Source: Candidatus Saccharimonadota bacterium (lineage in GTDB: Bacteria > Patescibacteriota > Saccharimonadia > Saccharimonadales > Saccharimonadaceae). Taken from it: a stretch of 46,903 nucleotides of DNA. Of the stretch, positions 26,737 through 34,586 are shown one piece after another. Positions within the stretch are counted from its first letter, which is position 1. Each line of letters starts with the position of its first letter. The notes under the pieces were generated by a model. That model searched no databases, was not told where the DNA came from, and saw only the letters and a program-made list of their open reading frames with translations. Location of the stretch: assembly GCA_017514905.1 (NCBI GenBank), contig JAFWIK010000021.1, forward strand, positions 1 to 46,903, read 5' to 3'. The position numbers and the translations under genes are program-made.

Positions 26737-27595
26737 GTTCTAGTCTCTCAATGCGTTTTTCAAGTGGTGGATGTGACGAGAACAAATTACTAAAAAAACC
26801 CTTCCGAAGCGGATTATTAATATACATCGCTTCCGTTGCAATGTTTTGGCTCTTCATTGGAGCACTGTGCTCTTGTAATCTTTTCAGCGCAGCAATCATT
26901 CCCTCCGGATACCTAGTAATATTAACTGCCGAAGCGTCCGCCAAATACTCTCGTTGTCTCGATACCGCCATCTGCGCGAGACTAGCAAAAATCGGTGCCA
27001 AAATCCCTGCGATAATCACTAAAAGATAGCCCATCGGGCTACCTTCGTTATCTCTCCGTCTACTACCATAAAACATCATTCTAAATGCCAAGTCCGAAAT
27101 TAATCCAATCACACAAGTAAGGCCAAATACCACCATCGAGACCCTAATATCATAATTTTTTACGTGCGACATCTCGTGTGCCATCACCGCCGTCAGTTCC
27201 TTATCATTCATAATGTCTAACAGACCTTTAGTCGCCGCTACCGCCGCGTGCTGTGGATCTCGCCCCGTCGCAAACGCATTCGGTGCCATGTCGTCGATAA
27301 TGTAAACTTTTGGCATTGGAAGGCCCGTTGTAATCGATAAGTTTTCTACCACGTTATACAATCTCGGATTATCTTTTTTGGTAATCTCCTTTGCGCCTGT
27401 CATTGCCATCGTCAACGAAGACGCTGCAAAGTATTGAATTACCGCATAGACGATGGCAATTGTCACCGTCCATACAGCAATCCAGATATCTCCATAAGCC
27501 CAAGCAAAAAGCCCCGCGATTATGCCAATCAAAATAACGAAACCCGTTATTAAAAAGAACGTTTTACGTTTGTTTTCGGCAATTTGCTTATACAT
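26717..27595 (-). CDS. htpX: HtpX-type membrane zinc metalloprotease (M48)
   Basis: Membrane quality-control protease. Two N-terminal helices (FFLITGFVILIGIIAGLFAWAY and WTVTIAIVYAVIQYFAASSL) precede the zinc motif HEMSH (about residues 140-144). The third zinc ligand is EYLADASAV, with internal helices in between and a C-terminal SSHPPLEKRIERL. The 292 residues match the family. It starts 2 nt downstream of lemA, a frequent partner gene, and its end overlaps the next membrane-protein gene by 20 bp. FtsH and HtpX, the two classical membrane proteases, are both encoded within this window. Confidence 0.97.
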   Translation of the reverse strand: MYKQIAENKRKTFFLITGFVILIGIIAGLFAWAYGDIWIAVWTVTIAIVYAVIQYFAASSLTMAMTGAKEITKKDNPRLYNVVENLSITTGLPMPKVYIIDDMAPNAFATGRDPQHAAVAATKGLLDIMNDKELTAVMAHEMSHVKNYDIRVSMVVFGLTCVIGLISDLAFRMMFYGSRRRDNEGSPMGYLLVIIAGILAPIFASLAQMAVSRQREYLADASAVNITRYPEGMIAALKRLQEHSAPMKSQNIATEAMYINNPLRKGFFSNLFSSHPPLEKRIERLEHGKNTF

Positions 27596-27596
27596 T

Positions 27597-28175
27597 TTAG
27601 AACTTTACTTCAGGAGCGTCTTTGATCTTGGCTTTCTCAGCTTCATCAACTTCGAAATAATCACGCTTCTTGAAATGACCTATCATATTATTTACCACAT
27701 TCGTCGGGAAAGTCTTGATCTTGGTGTTAAGATCTTTTGCGCCAGCATTATAGAATCTACGTGCTGCTTGGATTTTATCCTCAACATCTTGAAGTTGCGA
27801 TTGCAATTTCACAAAATTTTCGTTCGCTTTGAGTTCTGGATAAGCTTCAGCTAACGCAAAAATTCTACCCAGTGCGCCTTGCATTTCCTTTTCAGCTTCT
27901 GCGGCTTGCTTCACGGTCTTTGCACCCATCGAAGCCGACCTAGCTTCCGTCACCATTTGGAAGGTTTCTTTTTCGTGTTTAGCATAACCTTTTACTGTCT
28001 CTACCACGTTCGGGATCAAATCCGCTCGGTATTTAAGCTGAACCGTAATGTCTGACCAAGCTTCATTAACTCGCTCATCCAGCTTTACTAAACTGTTATA
28101 AATCCCTACAATCATCGCAATGATCAAAACGACCACTGCTACAATTACAATTGCTATAATTCCACCTATAGGCAT
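27597..28175 (-). CDS. lemA: LemA family protein
   Basis: 192 residues with one N-terminal helix (IIAIVIVAVVVLIIAMIVGIYNSLV) and the conserved LemA core (DERVNEAWSDITVQLKYRADLIPNVVETVKGYAKHE, ARRFYNAGAKDLNTKIKTFP). Its function is poorly defined; LemA is often next to htpX, as here, with a 1-nt gap. A TATAAT box and an AAGGAG ribosome-binding site lie upstream, so this mRNA has a true leader. The extracytoplasmic coiled-helical domain fits an envelope role. Confidence 0.96.
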   Translation of the reverse strand: MPIGGIIAIVIVAVVVLIIAMIVGIYNSLVKLDERVNEAWSDITVQLKYRADLIPNVVETVKGYAKHEKETFQMVTEARSASMGAKTVKQAAEAEKEMQGALGRIFALAEAYPELKANENFVKLQSQLQDVEDKIQAARRFYNAGAKDLNTKIKTFPTNVVNNMIGHFKKRDYFEVDEAEKAKIKDAPEVKF

Positions 28176-28250
28176 GTTTTTCTCCTTATTTACAAAAACA
28201 TTATATCACAATTATTTTAATTATTAAAAAACTGTGTTATAATAATATCA

Positions 28251-28337
28251 ATGCGAGCGTAGCTCAGTTCCTGTTCGAGGCCCTTGTGGCCGAGTTTTAA
28301 AGACAGAACTAAACAACTGAGCGAAGTGAGCATGAAA
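28251..28337 (+). repeat. Insertion/duplication in tRNA-Gly leader: truncated tRNA 5' copy plus antisense D-arm segment
   Basis: The 19 bases ATGCGAGCGTAGCTCAGTT occur at 28251-28269 and again at 28338-28356, the start of the real tRNA. Between them is a 68-bp segment with a short GAGGCCC/GTGGCC hairpin and CTAAACAACTGAGC (28309-28322). That last segment is the exact reverse complement of the tRNA D-arm at 28348-28361. The tRNA promoter TATAAT (28238-28243) is upstream of the first copy, so the segment would be transcribed as leader. Confidence 0.75.
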
Positions 28338-28338
28338 T

Positions 28339-28415
28339 GCGAGCGTAGCTCAGTTGTTTAGAGCGCTTCCTTGCCAAGGAAGAGGTCGAGAGTTAGAGTC
28401 TCTTCGCTCGCACCA
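28339..28415 (+). tRNA. tRNA-Gly (anticodon GCC) with unusual T-loop
   Basis: Acceptor GCGAGCG pairs with CGCTCGC and CCA is encoded. The anticodon stem CTTCC/GGAAG closes the loop TTGCCAA, with anticodon GCC. The T-arm reads GAGAG-TTAGAGT-CTCTT, so the normally invariant C56 is A. Confidence 0.93.
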
Positions 28416-28424
28416 CTCAAATTT

Positions 28425-28450
28425 GCTCCAACTGGAGCTTTATTTTTTTT
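28425..28450 (+). terminator. Terminator of tRNA-Gly
   Basis: The stem GCTCC/GGAGC around AACT is followed by TTTATTTTTTTTT. Confidence 0.85.
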
Positions 28451-28458
28451 CGAAAAAG

Positions 28459-28486
28459 TTGCTTTTTTCTAAAAAAGGCATATAAT
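28459..28486 (+). promoter_or_regulatory. Promoter of the exchanger/EamA operon
   Basis: A TTGCTT -35 and TATAAT -10 are separated by 16 bp, about 30 nt before the ATG at 28516. Confidence 0.6.
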
Positions 28487-28515
28487 ATATAGCATAACAA
28501 TTTTAAAACAAACAT

Positions 28516-29487
28516 ATGGACATTCTATTACAACTTTTACTCTTAATCGTCGGCTTCATCTTTCTAATCAAGGGCGCTGACTGGCTAATTGCTGGCGCCT
28601 CTTCTACTGCCGCCAATTTCAAGGTTAGTAAACAATTAATTGGCCTCACCATTGTAGCTTTCGGCACCGGCGCGCCTGAGCTTGCCGTTTCCATTTCCTC
28701 CCTCGCTTCCGGCAATACCGATATGCTCCTCGGCAACGTCATCGGCAGTAACATAGTCAACATTCTGCTTCTAATTGGAATTGCTGCCACCATCCATCCT
28801 ATCAAAATCAACAAAAACACCATTTCAAAAGAGCTGCCTATGCTCCTCCTCATTTCTACTATCCTTATCGTACTGTTCCTTGATACCAGTATCATTGGCA
28901 GCATTTCTAATAGTATCGACCGTAGCGACGCCCTCATTTGTATCCTTTTCTTTGCAGTCTTCATCTACTATATCTTCAGTATGGCTCGCAAAAACCGCAA
29001 AGAAAAGAAGACTGTCGAAAAACCCGCTTACAAACTTGGTAAATCACTACTTCTTATTATTATCGGCTTAGCGGGCGTCATCGCTGGTAGCCAGCTCGTC
29101 GTCAATTCCGCATCTACAATCGCCGCCGCCATCGGTATAACAGACCGTATTATCGCTCTCACCGTAGTAGCCTTCGGTACTTCACTCCCAGAACTCGTTA
29201 CCACCATTACTGCTGCACGTAAAAATGAGCACGAACTACTCGTCGGCAACATCATCGGCAGCAATATCTTTAATATTTGTATCGTCCTCGGAATTCCTGT
29301 TGCCATCTTTGGCTCTATTACACCCGAAAGCTTCGAGATAATCGATCTCATTATGCTAATCGGCTCCGCCGTCATTCTCTGGCTCGTCGCAAGGACCGAT
29401 ACCAAGGTAACCAGAAAAGAAGGTCTGCTTATGCTTGCTATTTTCGCTATATATTATAGCTATATAATATATGGAGCTTTGGCTTGA
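28516..29487 (+). CDS. Calcium/sodium antiporter (CaCA family, YrbG-like)
   Basis: 323 residues, about ten helices, exporting Ca2+ in exchange for Na+ (or H+) across the membrane. The two alpha-repeats are clear: the first with GTGAPELAVSISSL and GNVIGSNIVNILLLIG, the second with GTSLPELVTTITAA and GNIIGSNIFNICIVLG, giving the paired Glu residues that bind the ion. The middle cytoplasmic loop is short and basic (ARKNRKEKK). Its stop codon overlaps the TTG start of the EamA transporter (TTGA), suggesting coupled translation. The length fits the YrbG/CaCA class. Confidence 0.95.
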   Translation: MDILLQLLLLIVGFIFLIKGADWLIAGASSTAANFKVSKQLIGLTIVAFGTGAPELAVSISSLASGNTDMLLGNVIGSNIVNILLLIGIAATIHPIKINKNTISKELPMLLLISTILIVLFLDTSIIGSISNSIDRSDALICILFFAVFIYYIFSMARKNRKEKKTVEKPAYKLGKSLLLIIIGLAGVIAGSQLVVNSASTIAAAIGITDRIIALTVVAFGTSLPELVTTITAARKNEHELLVGNIIGSNIFNICIVLGIPVAIFGSITPESFEIIDLIMLIGSAVILWLVARTDTKVTRKEGLLMLAIFAIYYSYIIYGALA

Positions 29488-30407
29488 ATTGGGTTATCCT
29501 CGTTATTCTAGCCGTTCTCTCCGATTCCTTCCGGATTTTTATTGACAACTTTTCCGCTGACGTCTATTTCAAAGGCAAAGGCGCCGTCTCACAAAAACTC
29601 TTTTATGGTTATTCATATATCGTAGCGGCTTTTGTGATTTTTGCAGTTACTGGCCTAAATCCAATTTCCATTGCACCAGAAATTCTCGTTCCTCTTGCCG
29701 CGTCTGGTTTTCTCAGTGGCATCGCTAGTATACCTTATTTTCGTGCACTCGAAATCGACAACTCCACCAACCTCGGCATTTTTATTCAACTCAGTCCCGT
29801 TCTATATCTTGTTCTCGGCTGGTTCTTTTTAAACGAAACTTTTTCACCACTCCAAATCGTTGCATTCATTATGATTCTTTCAGCCTCACTCATGGTCGTC
29901 CTCACTGCCCGCAAAAAAAGCCGCAAAATCCGTCTCCGCGCTCTTCTTTTGTCGCTTCTCTATGTCCTAATTAGTGTCATCGGGAATATAATCTTTGTCA
30001 AAATCGATAATACTGGTCTCGACTTCGTCAAAGAAATCGGCATTATTCTCCTCTTTAAAGGCATCACCGACGTCATGATCGTCTATTGTAATCCAGAGTG
30101 GCATCAACGTTTTCGTAACGTCGTCATTTCTAGCCGTTTCAAAGTCTATCGGCCGCTTACTGTCAATTCCCTCTTTGGCATCATCAAAGAGTTCACTTAT
30201 CGTGGCGCTCTTGCCACTGCCCCAGCCGTAGCGCTCGCATCTGTCTCATCTGATTCTGCCGAGCCCATCGCCATCTTCTTCCTCGGCATCATCCTTACCT
30301 TAATCTGGCCTAAATTCGGTCGTGAATCCCTCAATAAAAAAACCGTCCTTGTCCATTTAATTGCTACTATTTTAATAGTTGTCGGCATCATCCTCATGCA
30401 AGTATGA
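29484..30407 (+). CDS. EamA/DMT-type transporter
   Basis: 307 residues, about ten transmembrane helices in two EamA halves (MNWVILVILAVLSDSFRIF, FIQLSPVLYLVLGWFFLNETF; second half ending LIATILIVVGIILMQV). Drug/metabolite-transporter exporters of this type move small metabolites; the substrate cannot be told. The PVLYLVLGWFFLNETFSPLQIVAFIMIL segment is the typical helix 4-5 signature. The start is TTG, overlapping the previous stop by 4 nt. The final TGA abuts the tRNA-Cys promoter. Confidence 0.9.
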   Translation: MNWVILVILAVLSDSFRIFIDNFSADVYFKGKGAVSQKLFYGYSYIVAAFVIFAVTGLNPISIAPEILVPLAASGFLSGIASIPYFRALEIDNSTNLGIFIQLSPVLYLVLGWFFLNETFSPLQIVAFIMILSASLMVVLTARKKSRKIRLRALLLSLLYVLISVIGNIIFVKIDNTGLDFVKEIGIILLFKGITDVMIVYCNPEWHQRFRNVVISSRFKVYRPLTVNSLFGIIKEFTYRGALATAPAVALASVSSDSAEPIAIFFLGIILTLIWPKFGRESLNKKTVLVHLIATILIVVGIILMQV

Positions 30408-30413
30408 TATAAT
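30408..30413 (+). promoter_or_regulatory. -10 box of tRNA-Cys
   Basis: TATAAT directly follows the TGA of the transporter gene, 10 nt before the tRNA. Confidence 0.65.
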
Positions 30414-30423
30414 CAATACAGGT

Positions 30424-30497
30424 GGTGCTTTGGCGGAGTGGTTACGCAGCGGTCTGCAAAACCGCGTACACCGGTTCAATTCCGGTAGGCACCTCCA
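30424..30497 (+). tRNA. tRNA-Cys (anticodon GCA)
   Basis: Acceptor GGTGCTT pairs with AGGCACC, with discriminator T and CCA encoded. The anticodon stem GCGGT/ACCGC closes the loop CTGCAAA, with anticodon GCA. Confidence 0.95.
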
Positions 30498-30503
30498 AAA
30501 AAA

Positions 30504-30537
30504 TCCAGTTCCTGGAGTGTCTGCCAAAATATGGTAA
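30504..30537 (+). repeat. 34-nt motif downstream of tRNA-Cys, copy 2
   Basis: Starts 7 nt after the CCA, the same spacing as copy 1 at 14975-15008, with 27 of 34 bases identical. A terminator hairpin and a FISUMP surface-protein gene follow, as at copy 1. Confidence 0.6.
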
Positions 30538-30577
30538 CTCGTCTCTTCAGAGCATCTATAAGGAAAACAAATTGTAT

Positions 30578-30606
30578 GATCTCCTGGGCCTTTAGGAGAT
30601 CTTTTT
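30578..30606 (+). terminator. Terminator after tRNA-Cys
   Basis: The stem GATCTCCT/AGGAGATC is followed by TTTTT. The stretch from here to the surface gene at 30732 holds only the palindrome at 30650-30677 and a TATAAT promoter box. Confidence 0.8.
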
Positions 30607-30649
30607 GATTATCACACATAGAATGGAGAAGGAAGAATGGTTAATTTTT

Positions 30650-30677
30650 GAGATATTCACCACGTGATGAGTAACTC
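30650..30677. repeat. CACGTG-centred palindrome, copy 1 (imperfect)
   Basis: A 28-bp inverted repeat, GAGATATTCACCACG... to ...GATGAGTAACTC, with flanking AATTTTT/AAAAATT that extends the symmetry. It is a slightly decayed version of the perfect palindrome at 32656-32683. It lies between the tRNA-Cys terminator and the surface gene promoter. Confidence 0.7.
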
Positions 30678-30731
30678 AAAAATTATAATAAGCTCTTGCT
30701 TTTTATTATTTATGTTATAATCATAAGTATC

Positions 30732-32204
30732 ATGGCTCATACAAATAGACATATTAAAAAATTTGTTAGTGATCAAGCTAATAATAATTTATTCTTATTT
30801 TTAGTTTTAACTCTAGTTGCCTTTACTTCTGTCTCTACCTTGATACTTTCTTCAACTTTTGTGTCTGCTGATGAATCTTCAGCTAACGCAACGGTAAATG
30901 TACCAGAAGCTTGTACTATGACTGGCAGTGGTATGAATACCCATACCGCAGAAATACCAAATGGTACTTATAGAGCAGATATTGGTGCTACTACTATTAA
31001 AATAGTCTGTAATGATCCTAACGGCTTTTCTATTTATGCTATCGGATTTACTGGAGACGAATATACTGGTACTAATCATACTAAACTAGTAGGAACCACT
31101 GCATCAGGAAACGCTACAATAGCTACTGGTACTGCTACTAGTGGAAGTACTTCTAACTGGGCTATGAAACTAGCTACAAATTCCTCTGCTACTTATCCTA
31201 TTACGCTCACAAATGGTTATGGTTCCTATAGTAACGTTCCTGATACTTATACTAAAGTAGCTCAGCGTACTTCTGGTACTGATACTGGAACCTCTGCTAC
31301 TGGAGCAGAACTAACTACTACTTATGCTGCCTTCATTTCTAGTGCTCAAGTTGCTGATACTTATGTAGGTAAAGTTAAATATACTATGGTGCATCCGTAT
31401 GATGCGGAAGCACCAGAGCCAACTTATGATATGCAAAATCTATCTATTGATAAATGCCCAGCAGCTTCACCCATTAATGTTGTAGACGTCCGCGACGGTG
31501 AAGTCTACAAAGCTCAAAGACTCGCTGATGGCAAATGCTGGCTTCTTGATAACTTAAGATTAGATCCTACTGCTGTTTCTTTGACTGACCTTCAAGGTAA
31601 TACTAATGCGTCCAATCAGACTCTCACTTACTTCAAGAATGGTGGTGGCGCTAGCCCATATCCAGCTAATGGAGTTAATACTACTTGGGCTAGTTCTTCT
31701 GATAATAAATATGATGAGCCAAAAGTAGTAACTACCTATAAAGACACTACTACTACAAGCTATGGTGCTGGTTCTGGTAAGATTGGTGTCTATTATAACA
31801 ACTGTGCTGCCTCAGCTGGATCAAGATGTAGTGAAGGCTACAGCTCTACCGCCGATGAGGATATCTGCCCAGCTGGTTGGAGAATGCCTACCGGTGGTTT
31901 TAGTGGTGAATATGCAGCACTTTGCAAAGCGTATAATAGCGGTATTGATTGTGCCTACTCTTATAATTATACTTCTATGGATGCTACATCTACTTCAAGT
32001 CTTCAATATAATCTTTCTACGCCTCTCTCTGGCTCCTTCTACTCTGGTTCGGCGAAAGAGCAAGACATACAGGGTTCCTTTTGGTCTTCTAGTCCAGAAG
32101 CTGCTAATTACAGGCACAATCTAGATGTAAAAGATGATGGCCTCAGGCCAAGCTATAACAAACCTAGTCAATGGGGTGTCTCCGTTCGTTGTGTGCTTAA
32201 GTAG
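30732..32204 (+). CDS. Secreted surface protein with FISUMP-type C-terminal domain (paralogue 2)
   Basis: 490 residues from the ATG at 30732, chosen because a TATAAT box ends 10 nt upstream; the longer in-frame start at 30696 overlaps the promoter. The hydrophobic N-terminal segment (NNLFLFLVLTLVAFTSVSTLIL) ends near VSADESS. The shared N-terminal module follows: CTMTGSGMNTHTAEIPNGTY, GATTIKIVCNDPNGFSIYAIGFTG, WAMKLATNSSATYPITL and ADTYVGKVKYTMVHP. The C-terminal FISUMP part contains VYKAQRLADGKCWLLDNLRL, DICPAGWRMPTGG, GSFWSSSPE and the terminal VRCVLK. Probably a surface adhesin. The gene lies inside a 2-kb stretch bounded by two copies of a CACGTG palindrome. Confidence 0.86.
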   Translation: MAHTNRHIKKFVSDQANNNLFLFLVLTLVAFTSVSTLILSSTFVSADESSANATVNVPEACTMTGSGMNTHTAEIPNGTYRADIGATTIKIVCNDPNGFSIYAIGFTGDEYTGTNHTKLVGTTASGNATIATGTATSGSTSNWAMKLATNSSATYPITLTNGYGSYSNVPDTYTKVAQRTSGTDTGTSATGAELTTTYAAFISSAQVADTYVGKVKYTMVHPYDAEAPEPTYDMQNLSIDKCPAASPINVVDVRDGEVYKAQRLADGKCWLLDNLRLDPTAVSLTDLQGNTNASNQTLTYFKNGGGASPYPANGVNTTWASSSDNKYDEPKVVTTYKDTTTTSYGAGSGKIGVYYNNCAASAGSRCSEGYSSTADEDICPAGWRMPTGGFSGEYAALCKAYNSGIDCAYSYNYTSMDATSTSSLQYNLSTPLSGSFYSGSAKEQDIQGSFWSSSPEAANYRHNLDVKDDGLRPSYNKPSQWGVSVRCVLK

Positions 32205-32655
32205 TTGATCGAGTTCGAATCCAAATTATAAAAACTAAAGTTATACTTTCCAGGCTAAGTAAAGTAATAGTAATTGGCAGGTGTTTATAGTGAACTCATA
32301 GACGTTTCTCGTAGAGAGGGCATCTAACAATATTCCAGAAAATCTGCAATAATATTTCTCTAAGCTGATTGACATTCGCGTAAAAAATACTATTAATTCA
32401 GAGTCAAGGGGGAATAATAGAATGCTTGGGAACAATAGTGTGGATCTGGAAAATTATAAGTTGACCTGAACACTAGATAGTGATAGACATGGAACATGTC
32501 TTCAAATCTGTCGTGGGAAATAGAATTGCAATTCAATATTTGATAGTTTTGAAAGAATGGTCGACGGCAAAGGAAAATGGTCGACGGCTACCCCTGACAC
32601 TCCAATATACGTACATCTACAAAAACTGAAAAGCTGAATAAGAATAGTTATTTTC
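32205..32655. other. 450-bp region without convincing gene
   Basis: No ORF here looks coding; a 64-codon minus-strand frame lacks a ribosome-binding site and family features. It contains GAGTTCGAATCC just after the surface-gene stop (like a tRNA T-arm fragment), a small hairpin AGACATGGAACATGTCT, and the tandem repeat AATGGTCGACGGC (twice, 32555-32590). It could be decayed sequence or an untranslated RNA. Confidence 0.5.
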
Positions 32656-32683
32656 GAGATACTCACCACGTGGTGAGTATCTC
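32656..32683. repeat. CACGTG-centred palindrome, copy 2 (perfect)
   Basis: A perfect 28-bp palindrome with half-site GAGATACTCACCAC. It lies 6 bp from the stop of the convergent glycosyltransferase. It is followed by AAAAATT rather than a T-run, so a standard terminator role is doubtful on the plus strand. Confidence 0.8.
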
Positions 32684-32688
32684 AAAAA

Positions 32689-33666
32689 TTATTTATCCAG
32701 TTTAATCAAAATTTGTTTGTCTTTCGCTAACTCCGCACCTTTTTTAATCAGTGCCCCCACTTTTTCATGATCAATGCGTTGTTTTTCTTCATCAAATGCT
32801 GCTTGCTGCCGTTTCAAATCTCCTGTAAAACCCGTCCCCTTCGCTGCATTCCAAAAGATCCTTTCGCATGGCACATTTTTATAATGCCAAGGCTTGTTAA
32901 ATAAATTAAAATGCACCAATTTTACCGCTTTTGGTAAATCTTTCACCGGCTCTGCATTCCAATTTGGGTCAAGGTGCAAAATCTGACCTTTCAAAATCAC
33001 ATTAAGATAATCCTGATCCGGCGCCACCAAATCTGCATCATATTTTTTAATCAAATCAATCATTGTAGAAAGATATTTCATCTTGCGCATTTTTTTGAGG
33101 CTCATCACCATCACACCATCATTTACATACTCTTTATGTGGCACACCCAAGGCTATATCAACATAATCGCGAAATTCCGGGATCACAGTTACCTTTGGAT
33201 CTACCACCGCCGCTACCACTTTTTCGCCTAAATCTACATCAAATAATTTACCTATGTCATCCCGTAAAATCGTGTCACTATCTATGTAGACTGCTTTTTC
33301 ATAAATCGGAAACAAACGTGGAATGAAAAAACGATAATAATAAACTGCCGACGAGAAAAAGTCGCCCGCGCCTTTTTTCCGCCGCGTACAATATGCCACA
33401 ATTGCTTTCAAGTACAAACTTCGCGTCATTTTTTTAAATTGAATCGCGCAGTTTTTGGTTACCAAATGTCTAAGTCTTATGCGATTTACCAGATTCAAAC
33501 CATCATGTAAAACTATCACCCGGTAATATCTCTTTGGATCAGTATGCTGCATAAGAGAATTAATCGCTGCCGCCGCATACGGCGCATAAGCACTATTAAT
33601 CGTCAAAAAAATCGGCACTACCTTAAATTTGTTGAGCGGGTTAATCCCAGTGTAGAAAATACTCAT
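32689..33666 (-). CDS. Glycosyltransferase family 8-type protein
   Basis: 325 residues. GT-A fold features are present: IFLTINSAYAPYAAAAINSLM, the VIVLHDG strand, the metal-binding DXD motif in KAVYIDSDTILRDDI, the acceptor-side EYVNDGVMVMSLKKMR and PDQDYLNVIL, and a C-terminal VKLVHFNLFNKPWHY with the second metal-binding His. It probably transfers a hexose to an envelope glycan or lipid. The ATG overlaps the acyltransferase stop (ATGA), so the two are coupled. A C-terminal Lys-rich amphipathic tail could bind membrane. Donor and acceptor cannot be deduced. Confidence 0.9.
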   Translation of the reverse strand: MSIFYTGINPLNKFKVVPIFLTINSAYAPYAAAAINSLMQHTDPKRYYRVIVLHDGLNLVNRIRLRHLVTKNCAIQFKKMTRSLYLKAIVAYCTRRKKGAGDFFSSAVYYYRFFIPRLFPIYEKAVYIDSDTILRDDIGKLFDVDLGEKVVAAVVDPKVTVIPEFRDYVDIALGVPHKEYVNDGVMVMSLKKMRKMKYLSTMIDLIKKYDADLVAPDQDYLNVILKGQILHLDPNWNAEPVKDLPKAVKLVHFNLFNKPWHYKNVPCERIFWNAAKGTGFTGDLKRQQAAFDEEKQRIDHEKVGALIKKGAELAKDKQILIKLDK

Positions 33667-34484
33667 TTTTTCTTATACTCAAAATACTTATAACTATTCT
33701 TCTGACTATATTTTACCATAGAATCATAAGTTTTTTTCGCTAACTCCGCTCGATTCTCATCTTCCGTTTTTTTCGGATCTGGGAAAAACGGCCCATCCAC
33801 ATAAATATCCATCCGTGGTAATTCCCCACGCTTATTGTCTTTTCGCTTATGGTACGTAGTAATCATGGTGAAAACTGGCAAATTATTCCGCACCGCATAC
33901 GTGAAAGATTTATCGCCTGCCGGAAATTTCCTTATTCCTGTATAGTATGGCCAAAGATGCGCTTCCGGGTAAATCACTAGACAATTCCCTTGTTTCAAAC
34001 GCTTGTCAGCCGCCTCGTGGAAGGCTTTTTTCTCTTCCTTAGTTTTACCGAGCGGTAGCCCACCAATGTATGGCAAAAATTTGCCAATGCCAGGCACCTT
34101 TAAATTTACCGGACTAATAATTGTAAAAATCCGCCTATTTGCTGCAAGGGCCGGACCAAACACATCATGAAAAGGATTAGTATGATTACAATATAATACA
34201 TAACCTTTGCCTTTAGCTTTTTTTAATTTCTCACGTCCATAAAACTTCGCCTGCCAATAACCACGTTCATAATACTGACCGAATAATTTAAAAATCCTAT
34301 ATAGTACCGCAGAATAAATCTTTTTAAACGGTCCTTTCGGAATAAATTCATAACCCTCCGGCAGCCCTACTTCTTCATGCTTCTCTTGTTCTTTAGTCTG
34401 AATTGGATCGTCAGTCTCTTTTTCATAATAAATCACCCGCTCTTGTTTTGGAATATCTTTTTGAAATAGTTCTGCTTTTGCCAT
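33663..34484 (-). CDS. PlsC-like 1-acyl-glycerol-phosphate acyltransferase family protein
   Basis: 273 residues. Acyltransferase motifs are NHTNPFHD (the catalytic His and Asp are separated by five residues rather than the usual four, a known variant), GGLPLGKTKEE, VIYPEAHLWP (in place of FPEGTRS) and NNLPVFTMITTYHKR. It would acylate a glycerol or glycolipid substrate at the membrane. The start at 34484 is supported by TATACT 6 nt upstream; the longer frame begins inside the promoter. It is translationally coupled to the GT8 gene, which suggests a joint lipid/glycan step. Confidence 0.88.
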   Translation of the reverse strand: MAKAELFQKDIPKQERVIYYEKETDDPIQTKEQEKHEEVGLPEGYEFIPKGPFKKIYSAVLYRIFKLFGQYYERGYWQAKFYGREKLKKAKGKGYVLYCNHTNPFHDVFGPALAANRRIFTIISPVNLKVPGIGKFLPYIGGLPLGKTKEEKKAFHEAADKRLKQGNCLVIYPEAHLWPYYTGIRKFPAGDKSFTYAVRNNLPVFTMITTYHKRKDNKRGELPRMDIYVDGPFFPDPKKTEDENRAELAKKTYDSMVKYSQKNSYKYFEYKKK

Positions 34485-34505
34485 AGTATAAGTATAGCAC
34501 AAAGT

Positions 34506-34583
34506 GGACGGGTGACCGAGCTTGGGGGACCCCCAGCCGAGCTTTAGCGAGGATGGGGGAAAATGCGAGGGCAGGACCCGTCC
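34506..34583. repeat. 78-bp inverted-repeat unit between envelope genes
   Basis: The ends are perfectly inverted: GGACGGGT (34506-34513) and ACCCGTCC (34576-34583). Inside are a GGGGGACCCCC palindrome and GAGCTTTAGCGAGG. No T-run follows on either strand, so this does not look like a simple terminator. It separates the GT8 gene at 34587-35414 from the acyltransferase. Confidence 0.65.
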
Positions 34584-34586
34584 AAA

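Noticed and set aside
32241-32435. 64-codon minus-strand ORF after surface paralogue 2
   Set aside because: No ribosome-binding site, no family features, and the region has scattered repeats and a tRNA-like fragment.
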